43,504 bases of DNA from Planctomycetota bacterium (GTDB lineage Bacteria > Planctomycetota > GCA-2746535), in contig NVWA01000036.1 in the NCBI GenBank assembly GCA_002746535.1, positions 9,686 to 53,189 on the forward strand, written 5' to 3'. The translations under genes were made by a program, and so were the position numbers. The notes beneath the pieces were generated by a model. The model was not told the DNA's origin, did not search any database, and saw only the letters and a list, made by a program, of their open reading frames with translations. This document shows, in pieces, positions 34,312 to 42,349 of this stretch; within the stretch, counting starts at the first letter, position 1, and each line of letters begins with the position of its first letter.

Positions 34312-34683
34312 ATGGGTGCTACAATTTTACTAGTTGATGATGATGAAACTATTCGAGACTTTTTGACTGAATTCTTAACATTGGAGGGTTTTCTGATTGT
34401 AACAGCCATAAATGGAAAGGAAGCAATGAAAGTATTATCAAAACAGAAAATCGATTTATTAATTACAGATTTAAAAATGCCTGAGATGGATGGTCTTGAA
34501 TTATCTATTAAAATCAAAACAGATTACCCAAGTCTAAAAGTTTTAGGAATTTCTGGTGATGATAATCCGAATGAACCTGATGATTTTCATGAATTATCAA
34601 GATCATTTTTTGATGAATTCTTATTGAAACCTTTAGATTGCAAAGAGATTTTAGAAAACATAAACAAGCTTCTTTTACAGTAA
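34312..34683 (+). CDS. Single-domain response regulator (receiver domain)
   Basis: The 123-residue CheY-like receiver has the acidic pair VDDD (8-11), the phosphoacceptor Asp53 in LLITDLKMPEMDG, Ser81 in GISGDD, and Lys106 in LLKPLD. There is no output domain, so it must signal by protein contact. AAGGA six bases upstream fixes the start. No histidine kinase is nearby. Confidence 0.92.
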   Translation: MGATILLVDDDETIRDFLTEFLTLEGFLIVTAINGKEAMKVLSKQKIDLLITDLKMPEMDGLELSIKIKTDYPSLKVLGISGDDNPNEPDDFHELSRSFFDEFLLKPLDCKEILENINKLLLQ

Positions 34684-34759
34684 GAAAATAATTTTTTAAT
34701 TTTTGCAGATTATCAATCTAATACCCCACAACCATCATTCCCACACCCAAACGCATGAT

Positions 34760-34867
34760 ATGAAAACCAAAGAACAAAAAGCCAAAGCCACAATCACTAG
34801 AGACAAAAGACTTCTCAAAAATGAATTAGAACAATACGGTTCTTACAGTGATGATAACTCCCCCTAA
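34760..34867 (+). CDS. Very small hypothetical protein
   Basis: A 35-codon frame (MKTKEQKAKATITRDKRLLK then a polar tail) has no clear ribosome binding site or family. Around it (34684-35138) I see no other feature except low-complexity sequence. Confidence 0.2.
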   Translation: MKTKEQKAKATITRDKRLLKNELEQYGSYSDDNSP

Positions 34868-35138
34868 TATCCTACTCAACCCGAGAAACCACAACGCCAT
34901 TCTTATATACTCTCTCTGGCATTATTTAACAGAAATATATGAATGTTTGTGTACTGGGTGTGGATATTTTTTGGTGATTATAAAAAAAAATATAAGTAAT
35001 TATTACTTTATTCTCAATGAAGATGAATATTAGGAATTGGGTTTTCGTATTTTTGTTTTTAGAATTACTAATTCCTACAGTATAATATCATTTTAATTTA
35101 ATCGTCTCATAATATATTTTACTAAAAGGATCTTTAAT

Positions 35139-35501
35139 ATGGTCAAGATAACCCAAATTGATATAGCTTGTGGTAATCCAAAAGAACTTGCACTATGGCA
35201 TGGTAATTTATTAGGAATTGAAATTGTAGAAATGGGTAATGAGTTATTCCATTTACCCTTAGAAGGTTCAGAGATTCATTTTGTAAAAGATGTTTCAGCA
35301 AATGTTGAAGCAGGTACTACAGGAATCCATCAATTTCATTTTGAACTTAATCAAAATATTGACGAAATAGTTGAGCTCTGCAATTCAAATAACCTAAAAC
35401 CACAAATTGGCAAATATGGAAATAAGGGTCAATCAGTATTCATATGGGATCCGGAAAACAACCCTATTATTTTATTTCCTGCTGAGAAAATAGGATCTTA
35501 A
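35139..35501 (+). CDS. VOC/glyoxalase-fold protein
   Basis: The 120 residues form one vicinal-oxygen-chelate module: TQIDIACGNPKELALWHGNL at the start, GIHQFHFELN in the middle and VFIWDPENNPIILFP at the end. Family members are dioxygenases, isomerases or antibiotic-binding proteins; metal residues are only partly conserved. AAGGA eight bases upstream supports the start. It stands alone. Confidence 0.85.
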   Translation: MVKITQIDIACGNPKELALWHGNLLGIEIVEMGNELFHLPLEGSEIHFVKDVSANVEAGTTGIHQFHFELNQNIDEIVELCNSNNLKPQIGKYGNKGQSVFIWDPENNPIILFPAEKIGS

Positions 35502-35649
35502 AATACTTTTAAGACCTTGGGACAGAGACTATTACATTAAGCTGAAGTAAATGATAAATATAATTAGAGCATTCTATAAATTGGTTGTTTAGGATAAATC
35601 GCTTCAAAATGCCAACCTTGAATCAAACATTGCATTGATACCCTACTCA

Positions 35650-35814
35650 TTAAGTACTTTTCACTAAACACCCTTTTCTGGAAACTACTGCATTTCATCA
35701 TCTACTGGGTTATAAATACCCATATAACTCTTCCATGATATTGCTAAATTAGTAGAATATTATTTTATTAAAAGCTGATTGAACGAAACTAATATTAACA
35801 CGGACGGAGTCTGT
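35650..35814 (+). repeat. Dispersed repeat, copy B (upstream of the DUF2007 gene)
   Basis: Second copy of the element at 17790-17937, with the identical 32-bp core at 35727-35758, followed by the shared GATTGAACGAAA and GGACGGAGTCTGT (ending 35814). It ends 54 bases before the likely start of the DUF2007 gene, in the same orientation as copy A. The rest of the gap 35502-35868 shows nothing else. Confidence 0.75.
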
Positions 35815-35868
35815 CTAAATTTAAGACATTCAGGCTTTATCATCACATTCAATGGATGCATAGTAGTT

Positions 35869-36270
35869 ATGAATGACTCTAGTTTAATCACAATTGCTAC
35901 TTATAGTCTTCCTTACGAGGCCCATATTGCTAAAGCAAGTCTCGAATCAGAAGGAATCCCCTCGTTTGTATTTGACGAACATCTAAGAAATCTAATGGTC
36001 ACGTATGCTTTGTGTGGCATCCGTTTGCAAGTTGCTAAAAAGCATGCTAAGGAGGCTAGTAAAATACTTAATCAGGATTTATCACATCTTTTAGAGGAAG
36101 AGTTTGGAAAAGAAGAATACAAATGTAAACGCTGTGGCAGCACCGACCTTGTACCATTTTCTAAACGCAAGATTACATCTTTTATAATACTATTACTTAT
36201 TTTTTGCCCACACTTGTCTTCAACACATGGTTTAAAATGCCAATCTTGTGGCGAACTCAACAAATCATAG
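35869..36270 (+). CDS. DUF2007-type protein with zinc-ribbon and membrane segment
   Basis: From ATG 35869 the product is about 133 residues. The DUF2007 signature spans LITIATYSLPYEAHIAKASL to LQVAKKHAKEASKIL. Then comes a zinc ribbon split by a hydrophobic segment: KCKRCGS, SFIILLLIFCPHL, LKCQSCGE. An in-frame start at 35779 would lie inside the repeat copy B and is unlikely. DUF2007 is a small putative signalling domain. Function not known. Confidence 0.7.
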   Translation: MNDSSLITIATYSLPYEAHIAKASLESEGIPSFVFDEHLRNLMVTYALCGIRLQVAKKHAKEASKILNQDLSHLLEEEFGKEEYKCKRCGSTDLVPFSKRKITSFIILLLIFCPHLSSTHGLKCQSCGELNKS

Positions 36271-36340
36271 AAGGCTATTTACTAATATTGAACGAAAATT
36301 TATAATATGATTAAACTGCTATTAATATCGAAAAGCAACA

Positions 36341-36401
36341 GCGAATAGGCGATGCAACGGACAATTTCAAGTCATCAACTTTACGCAACAAAATAAAACA
36401 A
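36341..36401 (+). repeat. attC-like 5' half site abutting a start codon
   Basis: GCGATGCAACGGACAATTTC then AAGTCATCAACTTTACGCAACAA and AATAAAACAA match the 5' half of the clean sites nearly exactly, but the next gene's ATG at 36402 follows at once and the 3' half is missing. Confidence 0.65.
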
Positions 36402-36839
36402 ATGAAAAATAAAAAAGTAATTTATTTCGTAACGGCTCTATTTAGCGTAATGATATTTATTAATGTCTTAATTGTGCTTGGAGTTGGATGGGTGATGGAG
36501 GGGGTAGCAGAGGGAGTATTAGCCCCACCGGATAAACCTCCGCTTGGCACTGAAGTTGACACATATGATACGGGCTTCGATTTAATTACAACCTGCTTTA
36601 CACTACCCCAAAGCAATAGTAAAGAGTTCTTTTATAAAAACAAAATAGAAGAGATTGAAGAAAAAAAAATGTTGACGATATTAGGTCTAGATAAGCTAAC
36701 ACAAAGCAACCGAATCATCCCATTAAACGCAAAAATGGTTAAAAAGAGTTATAATTGGAGTTATCCAATAAATATGGCTTATGATAATCAAACTAAAAAA
36801 CTATGGGTTGAATGCCGGTATGCTAGTTGGTTTGAATAG
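36402..36839 (+). CDS. Small membrane-anchored protein, unknown
   Basis: A 145-residue product with one N-terminal helix (VIYFVTALFSVMIFINVLIV, residues 5-24) followed by a Gly/Pro-rich turn and a soluble domain containing FDLITTCFTLPQSNSKEFFY. No family is recognised. It starts directly after the attC-like half site, without a ribosome binding site. Confidence 0.55.
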   Translation: MKNKKVIYFVTALFSVMIFINVLIVLGVGWVMEGVAEGVLAPPDKPPLGTEVDTYDTGFDLITTCFTLPQSNSKEFFYKNKIEEIEEKKMLTILGLDKLTQSNRIIPLNAKMVKKSYNWSYPINMAYDNQTKKLWVECRYASWFE

Positions 36840-36879
36840 AAATATTCTTTTAACTGCTAAGGCGCTCGTAAAAGTTTTC

Positions 36880-36997
36880 TAATCGATGAACACGGACACT
36901 TTTTAAGCTTCCGATTTACGCAACAAATAAAAACTAAACTGTAACCCCACAACGCAACAATGGTTGTCGCAAAGTGCAGGTTATCTATGGGTTAGCA
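36880..36997 (+). repeat. attC site (second family)
   Basis: The 5' part TAATCGATGAACACGGACAC and TTTACGCAACAAATAAAA is as in the first family, while the 3' half GTAACCCCACAACGCAACAA then TGGTTGTCGCAAAGTGCAGG ends in GGTTAGC, as in the sites at 40432 and 41108. Confidence 0.75.
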
Positions 36998-37005
36998 TTT
37001 TAATT

Positions 37006-37623
37006 ATGAACAATCAGCAATACAAACCACATCCATTAAATTCTAAAGGTGACTTTATAGTTGTAGATGGAGGGTGCATATCGTGTAATGCGCCTGTAAC
37101 TGAAGCGCCAGGGCTAATGTGCTTTGATTCAGAAGGTCAATGTTATTTTAAGAAACAGCCATCAAATGAAAAAGAATTACAAGATGCTGTAACGGCAATA
37201 AATATTTCATGTTGCGGTGCAGTCATGTATGTTGGCAATGATAAGCAAATATTACTTGATACTGAATCTGCAACGCCATTTGAAATGGAATTCGAAGAAG
37301 AAGATCTGAATGTAAATAAAGTGGAGCTCGATGAAGAGACTCTAAGTTTAAAAATATTACCAAAATTAATTTCCTTTAAAGGTGTTACGCTTGGAGCGGC
37401 TTCTCAAGAACAATTATTAACTTCTAAGCGGAACTGCATCATAAGAAGTTTAGTGTTTGTCATCATGATATCTAATTGTGTACATTTAATTCTAAAGGGT
37501 GATACAAGTGTATTCTTTTATTATTCATCCTATATTGGTGTTTTTATTTTAATGCTTCTCCTGATAGTACAAATCACCATGTTCACATGTATTAAGAAAA
37601 GGTTACATAATTGGGAAAGCTAA
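37006..37623 (+). CDS. Ferredoxin-like domain fused to membrane helices
   Basis: From ATG 37006 (an upstream in-frame TTG lies within the attC) the 205-residue product has a cysteine-rich domain: C24, C27, C39, C46, C69 and C70, in DGGCISCNAP, GLMCF, GQCYF and ISCCGAVMYVG, like single-cluster ferredoxins. Two hydrophobic segments follow near 145-165 and 172-198. It could be a membrane-tethered electron carrier; which cysteines bind a cluster is not clear. The stop codon is part of the following attC (TAAC). Confidence 0.6.
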   Translation: MNNQQYKPHPLNSKGDFIVVDGGCISCNAPVTEAPGLMCFDSEGQCYFKKQPSNEKELQDAVTAINISCCGAVMYVGNDKQILLDTESATPFEMEFEEEDLNVNKVELDEETLSLKILPKLISFKGVTLGAASQEQLLTSKRNCIIRSLVFVIMISNCVHLILKGDTSVFFYYSSYIGVFILMLLLIVQITMFTCIKKRLHNWES

Positions 37624-37739
37624 CTAGCGATGCAGACGGACACTTTTTAGTCATCCTTTTTACGTAACAAAATAAAATAAATCATCAGCCACTCTACGCA
37701 AGACTGTCTTCGTAACGTGCCGCTGATCTAGTCGATTGC
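37621..37739 (+). repeat. attC site (first family)
   Basis: The site opens with TAACTAGCGATGCAGACGG and closes with GTGCCGCTGATCTAGTCGATT. The arms pair with extra unpaired bases, as in attC folded single strands. Inner blocks are CACTTTTTAGTCATCC, TACGTAACAAAATAAAAT and CCACTCTACGCAAGACTG. Confidence 0.82.
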
Positions 37740-37755
37740 TAATAAGGAGCTAATC

Positions 37756-39378
37756 ATGACAGTACACAATTTTTATGTCCACCTGTTGGTCACTTTACTT
37801 CAGGTAGGCTTAATTAGTACATCCTATGGCAAAGAAGCTCCGCGAACCGGCATCTTCATAGATACACTTAAGTTTGGTAATGGTAAAACTATGAAGTTCA
37901 AAGCACAGGTGCCAATGAAATTACCGAAAGAAAAAACACTTGGCCTGATTCTAGCCTTTCATCCTCATGGCGGTAACGAGAATTCCATGGTTAATTGGCC
38001 ATCAAAAACCTTTTTGGAAAGACAAAAAGTATTGAATGACTACGTGATTATTGGTCTCAAATCGCGTGGGCCAAAGGGGTACAAAGAGCACTTGGGTGAT
38101 TGGGAAATAGCCGATCACGATCCATCATACCAAACATTTCAATGGGCTATGAAAACCTATCCAATCGATTCGCGGCGGGTTCACATTATAGGATGGTCAA
38201 GAGGTGGATTCATGGCGACTCGTTTTATTTGGAACAATCTAAAACACTTTGCCACTGTAACTGCATTCGCCGGTGCACATAGCCCAGATTGGACAAGTAA
38301 GTCTCTGGGAGGGTACCCAAATCAAGATTGGGTGAAGCTCAAACAATCTAAAGGAACTAGCATCGATTACAGCGTAGACTTCAGTAAGAAATCCTTGAGC
38401 GAATACCTGCCTAAAATCAGAGGCAGTGAAGTAAATTTATCTGAATACTTACCCGAGTTCTACCATGTTCATGGCGACAGTGACTATGTTATCGATGTCA
38501 ATCTAACAAGATGTTTTACGAGGGAATTAGGAAAAAAAGGGTTAAGATACATCTACCGCGAATTGGATGGAGTAAATCACGCTGGAGTTTTTCAGGGTAA
38601 GCCTGTTAATTTTGTTGTGAATGATGACGTCTTCGCATGGATCAATGCTACTCGCAATAAAATACTCCCTCTGAATGTAGCTGATAGAAAAACACTCGCG
38701 AAAATAAAAAAAAACATCAGTACTATGGCAAGCACTCCGGCCATTGCACTCATTATGGAAGTCGCTCGTATCGGTGGTCACCAAGGAGGAAAGGTACTAA
38801 TTAAAGCATTCGATTCTAAATTCGTCGATGTTCGAATCGCTGCCGTAACAAGTGGTTATACGACAAGTTATGGCCCTGCCTTTATTGCAAAACTTGGAGA
38901 ATTAATTAGAGATCCAAAAAAAGAGAAGGATGTAAGATTCAATGCTTGTCATGTTCTCGGAACTTATGCAAAATGGCGTCAACTCTATGCCCAGAAGATT
39001 TTAACCGATACGGTGCTCGATCCATCCCTCAGTCAGTATATCAGAGTTCAACTTATTACGGCGATTTCAAGATCTTATGAATTTATGGTACTGGGCAATA
39101 TGTACGACGACAGGAAGATTATCCAGACATTGGTTAAACTTTTGGATGATCCGGATGGCGGAGTTCGTGGCTATGCACATATCATTCTCAAAAAGGGAAC
39201 TAACGGCGTTGGAAAGTTCGGCTATAATGCCAGCCACAACAAAAGTGAACGTCAGGCTGCTGTCTTGCTTTGGAATAAATGGGCAGCACAAGTCACAGCC
39301 CCCTTACTTTCCGATAACTTTGTCAAAAAGCGTAGTTCCGAAATACCAGGGGCGCTACGTGATGGTCTTCAGAAATGA
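37756..39378 (+). CDS. Exported alpha/beta-hydrolase (esterase) with C-terminal HEAT repeats
   Basis: The 540-residue product has a signal peptide (HLLVTLLQVGLISTSYG). The esterase domain (about 30-300) has oxyanion motif HPHGGNEN, nucleophile elbow GWSRGG (Ser148), Asp243 in HVHGDSD and His275 in DGVNHAGVF, like LpqC/feruloyl-esterase-type hydrolases. Residues about 310-500 are HEAT-like helices (ALIMEVARIGGHQGGKVLIK). It probably hydrolyses an ester in an exported polysaccharide or polyester; the substrate is unknown. AAGGAG six bases before ATG is a strong start. It is the largest gene of the cassette-like run and more GC-rich than its neighbours. Confidence 0.8.
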   Translation: MTVHNFYVHLLVTLLQVGLISTSYGKEAPRTGIFIDTLKFGNGKTMKFKAQVPMKLPKEKTLGLILAFHPHGGNENSMVNWPSKTFLERQKVLNDYVIIGLKSRGPKGYKEHLGDWEIADHDPSYQTFQWAMKTYPIDSRRVHIIGWSRGGFMATRFIWNNLKHFATVTAFAGAHSPDWTSKSLGGYPNQDWVKLKQSKGTSIDYSVDFSKKSLSEYLPKIRGSEVNLSEYLPEFYHVHGDSDYVIDVNLTRCFTRELGKKGLRYIYRELDGVNHAGVFQGKPVNFVVNDDVFAWINATRNKILPLNVADRKTLAKIKKNISTMASTPAIALIMEVARIGGHQGGKVLIKAFDSKFVDVRIAAVTSGYTTSYGPAFIAKLGELIRDPKKEKDVRFNACHVLGTYAKWRQLYAQKILTDTVLDPSLSQYIRVQLITAISRSYEFMVLGNMYDDRKIIQTLVKLLDDPDGGVRGYAHIILKKGTNGVGKFGYNASHNKSERQAAVLLWNKWAAQVTAPLLSDNFVKKRSSEIPGALRDGLQK

Positions 39379-39381
39379 TTA

Positions 39382-39483
39382 CAACGATAGAGACAGCTGG
39401 CATCCACAGCAGACCAAAATTCATCATCAGTCCACTCTACGCAAGATTGTCTTCGTAACGTGCCGCTGGTCTTAATCGTTACA
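39382..39483 (+). repeat. attC site (first family, short)
   Basis: The 5' arm CAACGATAGAGACAGCTGGC pairs closely with the 3' arm GCCGCTGGTCTTAATCGTTA; the inner block CAGTCCACTCTACGCAAGAT is as in the other sites. The usual TTTTAAGTCATC block is absent. The next start codon follows two bases later. Confidence 0.72.
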
Positions 39484-39484
39484 C

Positions 39485-39808
39485 ATGAAACCAATGAACG
39501 AAGATAAGATATTTAAAATACTTGAATCTGTATCAAAACAGTATGAAGAAGATTCTGATCAATGCCAAGCAATTAAGAAAGCCGCTTTAGCATTACATGA
39601 ACTTAAACATATTGAATCGGAAGAAAAGTTCAAAGAGTTTATCAACAAGCCCGACACACCTTTAACCGGGCACATGCTTTTACACTTAGTTATGATGGGT
39701 ATTGAAATTCCTGATTTTAAAAAGACACCAGAACTTGAATTGTTAAAAAACGAAATAGATGAATTAGCAAAAAAAATATCAGCGCACCAAGATGATGGCG
39801 ATTTGTAA
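39485..39808 (+). CDS. Small helical protein, unknown
   Basis: The 107-residue soluble protein is predicted all-helical (DKIFKILESVSKQYEEDSDQ; LELLKNEIDELAKKIS at the end, a short coiled coil). No family is recognised. It lies between two attC sites, with two bases between the first site and the ATG, and no ribosome binding site. It is the clearest one-gene cassette of the window. Confidence 0.6.
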   Translation: MKPMNEDKIFKILESVSKQYEEDSDQCQAIKKAALALHELKHIESEEKFKEFINKPDTPLTGHMLLHLVMMGIEIPDFKKTPELELLKNEIDELAKKISAHQDDGDL

Positions 39809-39922
39809 CAAGTCAATGCAATGGCCACTTTTAAGTCATCAAAATTACGCAATAAAATATATCAGCAACCCACACTACGCAGGTATGTCACCTGAAAAGT
39901 GCCGCTGATCTAATCGTTATTT
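39806..39922 (+). repeat. attC site (first family)
   Basis: It starts TAACAAGTCAATGCAATGGC in the stop codon of the previous gene and ends GTGCCGCTGATCTAATCGTTA, with the blocks CACTTTTAAGTCATC, TTACGCAATAAAAT and CAGCAACCCACACTACGCAG. Confidence 0.82.
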
Positions 39923-39935
39923 TTCAGGATTTAAT

Positions 39936-40427
39936 ATGAAAACAAAATTAATTTCAACAATTATTCTTTTTATTTTAATCACCATCTCATCTCAAACTCT
40001 GCGTGCTGATACAAATGAAATGGTACTAAAATTAACAGAGTCATTGGAGCCATACTTAAAGAAAGCGTGGCCAAAAGGTTCATTAGCCCACAAACCAAAT
40101 TCATTACATTTCGCATTTAACACAATGGAATACATGATTCACAATATAATTAAAAAGGGAATTATTTCCGAAAAAGCTCATAAGGAGATAGGTCCTAAAC
40201 ATAATGGTATTATAATCGTCATTAGCTTGAGAAATGGTAAATATGAAGGTACAGCTGAACTACCGCAAGATATAAGACGCCCCTATTGGACAACTCGACT
40301 TTTTAAAGTCGATTTAAAAAATAAAAAAGGCTTTGCTAAGGTAAATATTTCTTACGGTAGTGGTATTAGTTCTGCGAACCTAATAAAAATTCAAAAATTA
40401 ATAGAACAGACGATATCAGGCAAATAA
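39936..40427 (+). CDS. Small exported protein, unknown
   Basis: A 163-residue protein with a signal peptide (MKTKLISTIILFILITISSQ then TLRA, cleavage near 24). AGGA six bases before ATG supports the start. The mature domain is alpha/beta (GIIIVISLRNGKYEGTAELP; TTRLFKVDLKNKKGFAKVN). No family recognised. One gene between two attC sites. Confidence 0.62.
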   Translation: MKTKLISTIILFILITISSQTLRADTNEMVLKLTESLEPYLKKAWPKGSLAHKPNSLHFAFNTMEYMIHNIIKKGIISEKAHKEIGPKHNGIIIVISLRNGKYEGTAELPQDIRRPYWTTRLFKVDLKNKKGFAKVNISYGSGISSANLIKIQKLIEQTISGK

Positions 40428-40431
40428 AATA

Positions 40432-40556
40432 TAACAATTTGATGCAACTGACACTTTTAAGTCATCACCTTTACACAACAAACAAAACCAATCAGTAACC
40501 CCACTATGCAACAACGGTTGCCTGTAAGTGTAGGTTACATTAAACATTAGGTTATT
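40432..40556 (+). repeat. attC site (second family)
   Basis: It begins TAACAATTTGATGCAACTG, contains CACTTTTAAGTCATCACC and CAGTAACCCCACTATGCAAC, and ends AGTGTAGGTTACATTAAAC followed by ATTAGGT, a good R' box except for its first base. Confidence 0.78.
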
Positions 40557-40564
40557 ACAAAACT

Positions 40565-41110
40565 ATGAAAAATTACTTTCTCTTAATTCTCTTTTTAATT
40601 TCACACTCACTACATGCTGATAAAAAGACTACGTTCACCGATATCCTTAAAAGAGTTGAAACTCGAGATCCAATTACAAATGCAATAATTTCTATGAAGG
40701 ATATTAAAAATAGAGGAGGTTTGCGTTTTAAAATTTCAGTTATTAAGGAAGAAGTTACTGTGCGCATTTGGGCAAATATGAAGATAAAGGATCCTAACGA
40801 AAAATTATATACGTTTCAAATTACATCAGAATCACAACTAGAAATAGATCGCCTGCTTCTTTATAAAGAATTAACAATGTTAAAAGGAAAATGTAGTTTA
40901 ATTGAGCGTAAGTATAGAATTAGAAAATATACAAGTCACCCTATAGCTTTTGGAATGAAGTTAAAGGAGCTAAAGAAATTTTTTGGAAAGGAATTAATTA
41001 AAGGGCCTCCTCATACAAAAGCAGGAGATTATACATATTTTACGTCTAAACATATTATTGAAGTTAAAGGCATGGGATTATATGATATTAGAGTAAAAGA
41101 AAATCCCTAA
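40565..41110 (+). CDS. Small exported protein, unknown
   Basis: The 181-residue product has a short signal peptide (NYFLLILFLISHSLHA). The mature part mixes helices and strands (GLRFKISVIKEEVTVRIWAN; ELKKFFGKELIKGPPHTKAG). The segment AFGMKLKELKKFFGKELIKG recalls the G-M-x-xx-(L/V) repeats of SmpA/BamE-like domains, but the match is weak. Its stop codon is the start of the next attC. Confidence 0.6.
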   Translation: MKNYFLLILFLISHSLHADKKTTFTDILKRVETRDPITNAIISMKDIKNRGGLRFKISVIKEEVTVRIWANMKIKDPNEKLYTFQITSESQLEIDRLLLYKELTMLKGKCSLIERKYRIRKYTSHPIAFGMKLKELKKFFGKELIKGPPHTKAGDYTYFTSKHIIEVKGMGLYDIRVKENP

Positions 41111-41231
41111 CTAATAGGTAATACACTCGTGCGTAGCCAAGGGTGTATTTTTCACAACAAACAAAACCAATCAGTAACCCCACTACGCAACAATGGTTGT
41201 CGCAACGTGCTGGTTAGCTCTAACGTTAGGT
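41108..41231 (+). repeat. attC site (second family)
   Basis: It begins TAACTAATAGGTAATACAC and ends GTGCTGGTTAGCTCTAACG plus GTTAGGT, an exact GTTRRRY end box. CAGTAACCCCACTACGCAAC then AATGGTTGTCGCAACG is the family block. The 5' half lacks the TTTTAAGTCATC block. Confidence 0.78.
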
Positions 41232-41237
41232 GTTTTA

Positions 41238-41627
41238 ATGAAAATTACGATTTCTGTTTTAACGGTAATTGTAGTTACACTTCTAATTTTATACTCATGC
41301 GTGGAGTCTGATGACAATAGTCGAGCCATTGACACTAACTTCACAGATGCACATCTAATTATTGGCAATGTTAAAAAAAAATCACAATCGACTAGACCAG
41401 TCAACGATGTAAATAAATTCAAAAAATTTATTAACAACTTAAATAGTGAAAAAGTTACCAGTAAAAACATTCAGCTCCATAAAGATTGGGTTCTAATTCT
41501 AAAATATAAGAATTCAACCGTCAGATATCTTCAGGCATCTAAATCTAAATCTGATGAGACCTATTTATTCAACAACAATACATTGTGGTCATTTGACATG
41601 GATGAGTTAAAAGCATTTTTAAAATAG
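41238..41627 (+). CDS. Small anchored or lipoprotein-like protein, unknown
   Basis: From ATG 41238, directly after the attC, the product is 129 residues: a signal/anchor (ISVLTVIVVTLLILYSC), where LYSC may be a lipobox though Tyr at -2 is unusual, then a short acidic region and a soluble alpha/beta domain (KFIKFINNL style lysines; DWVLILKYKNSTVRYLQA). An upstream in-frame start at 41193 lies inside the attC and is rejected. It is followed, with no attC between, by the gene at 41663, so the two may be one two-gene cassette. Confidence 0.55.
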   Translation: MKITISVLTVIVVTLLILYSCVESDDNSRAIDTNFTDAHLIIGNVKKKSQSTRPVNDVNKFKKFINNLNSEKVTSKNIQLHKDWVLILKYKNSTVRYLQASKSKSDETYLFNNNTLWSFDMDELKAFLK

Positions 41628-41662
41628 CGATTCTAGCTATCAAGACCCAATAGAAGATATAT

Positions 41663-42136
41663 ATGAAACCAAAAAGAATAAAACTTCTTTATAGAAAAGT
41701 AAACACTAAGGCGAGAGGTGTTTGGCATTTGAAAGGCCCTAAATACAAACACAGCAGAAACGCTAAGAGTGAAAACAAAAGCAGAATGACACAGGGCCAC
41801 AGAAGAGGGTTAGACTATACACCACTTTATAATTACTTAATATCTAAAGTTGGGCAACCTTGGGAGGATATATACTCGTTTGCTTTGCCAAGAGTTGAAT
41901 GTGAAGACTTTATTTTTAGAATTGTGTCAATTGATAAAGACCTCGCCGAAGAATATATATGTGTTGGTGAAAACTCATACTATAGTGTCTTGCTTGTAGA
42001 TAGTGAAGGGGTTCTTGAATTTGCAAATCCGAAAATTGACCACCATTCTTTAACCCCTGACTGTAGCTGTTGTACTCATTCGTTTAACGGCAAGCCATTT
42101 AGTAAAATATTCATTGCGACTTCAGATGCAAATTAA
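41663..42136 (+). CDS. Small soluble protein with a CSCC motif, unknown
   Basis: The 157-residue product has a very basic N-terminus (KPKRIKLLYRKVNTKARGVW) and a conserved-looking middle (LISKVGQPWEDIYSF), then DCSCCTHSFNGKPFSK near the end, which could bind a metal. No family is recognised. It lies 35 bases after the previous gene without an attC between them. Confidence 0.55.
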   Translation: MKPKRIKLLYRKVNTKARGVWHLKGPKYKHSRNAKSENKSRMTQGHRRGLDYTPLYNYLISKVGQPWEDIYSFALPRVECEDFIFRIVSIDKDLAEEYICVGENSYYSVLLVDSEGVLEFANPKIDHHSLTPDCSCCTHSFNGKPFSKIFIATSDAN

Positions 42137-42162
42137 AGAATCATTCTGAACGGCATGATAGC

Positions 42163-42215
42163 TAACAAAAATGCAGCGGACACTTTTAAGTCATCAACTT
42201 TACGCAACAACATAA
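42163..42215 (+). repeat. attC-like 5' half site
   Basis: TAACAAAAATGCAGCGGACAC then TTTTAAGTCATCAACTTTAC and GCAACAACATAAT match the 5' half of the clean sites. No 3' half follows; instead unrelated sequence carrying a promoter leads to the next gene. Confidence 0.6.
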
Positions 42216-42278
42216 TATTCTACTGATAATAATTCTCCGCCGTAGGAGTAACACCAATATCAATAACATGATAACTAT

Positions 42279-42307
42279 TTGACAAAATATATTAGCTTGT
42301 TAAATAC
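42279..42307 (+). promoter_or_regulatory. Probable sigma-70 promoter inside the cassette region
   Basis: TTGACA at 42279-42284 and TAAATA at 42302-42307 are spaced 17 bases apart, about 45 bases before the lipoprotein gene, in the stretch where the 3' half of an attC is missing. Confidence 0.5.
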
Positions 42308-42349
42308 ACGGACTTAAACTGTTATTTATATTAATCTAGGAAATGTATA

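Noticed and set aside
34848..35033. 61-codon plus-strand frame
   Set aside because: Overlaps low-complexity AT-rich DNA, no ribosome binding site, no protein-like composition.
17790..35814. Composite transposon bounded by the two copies of the dispersed repeat
   Set aside because: There is no transposase in the segment, the copies are direct and diverged outside the core, and each sits before a gene like a leader.
41129..41311. 60-codon plus-strand frame
   Set aside because: It lies mostly within an attC site and overlaps the start of the gene at 41238.
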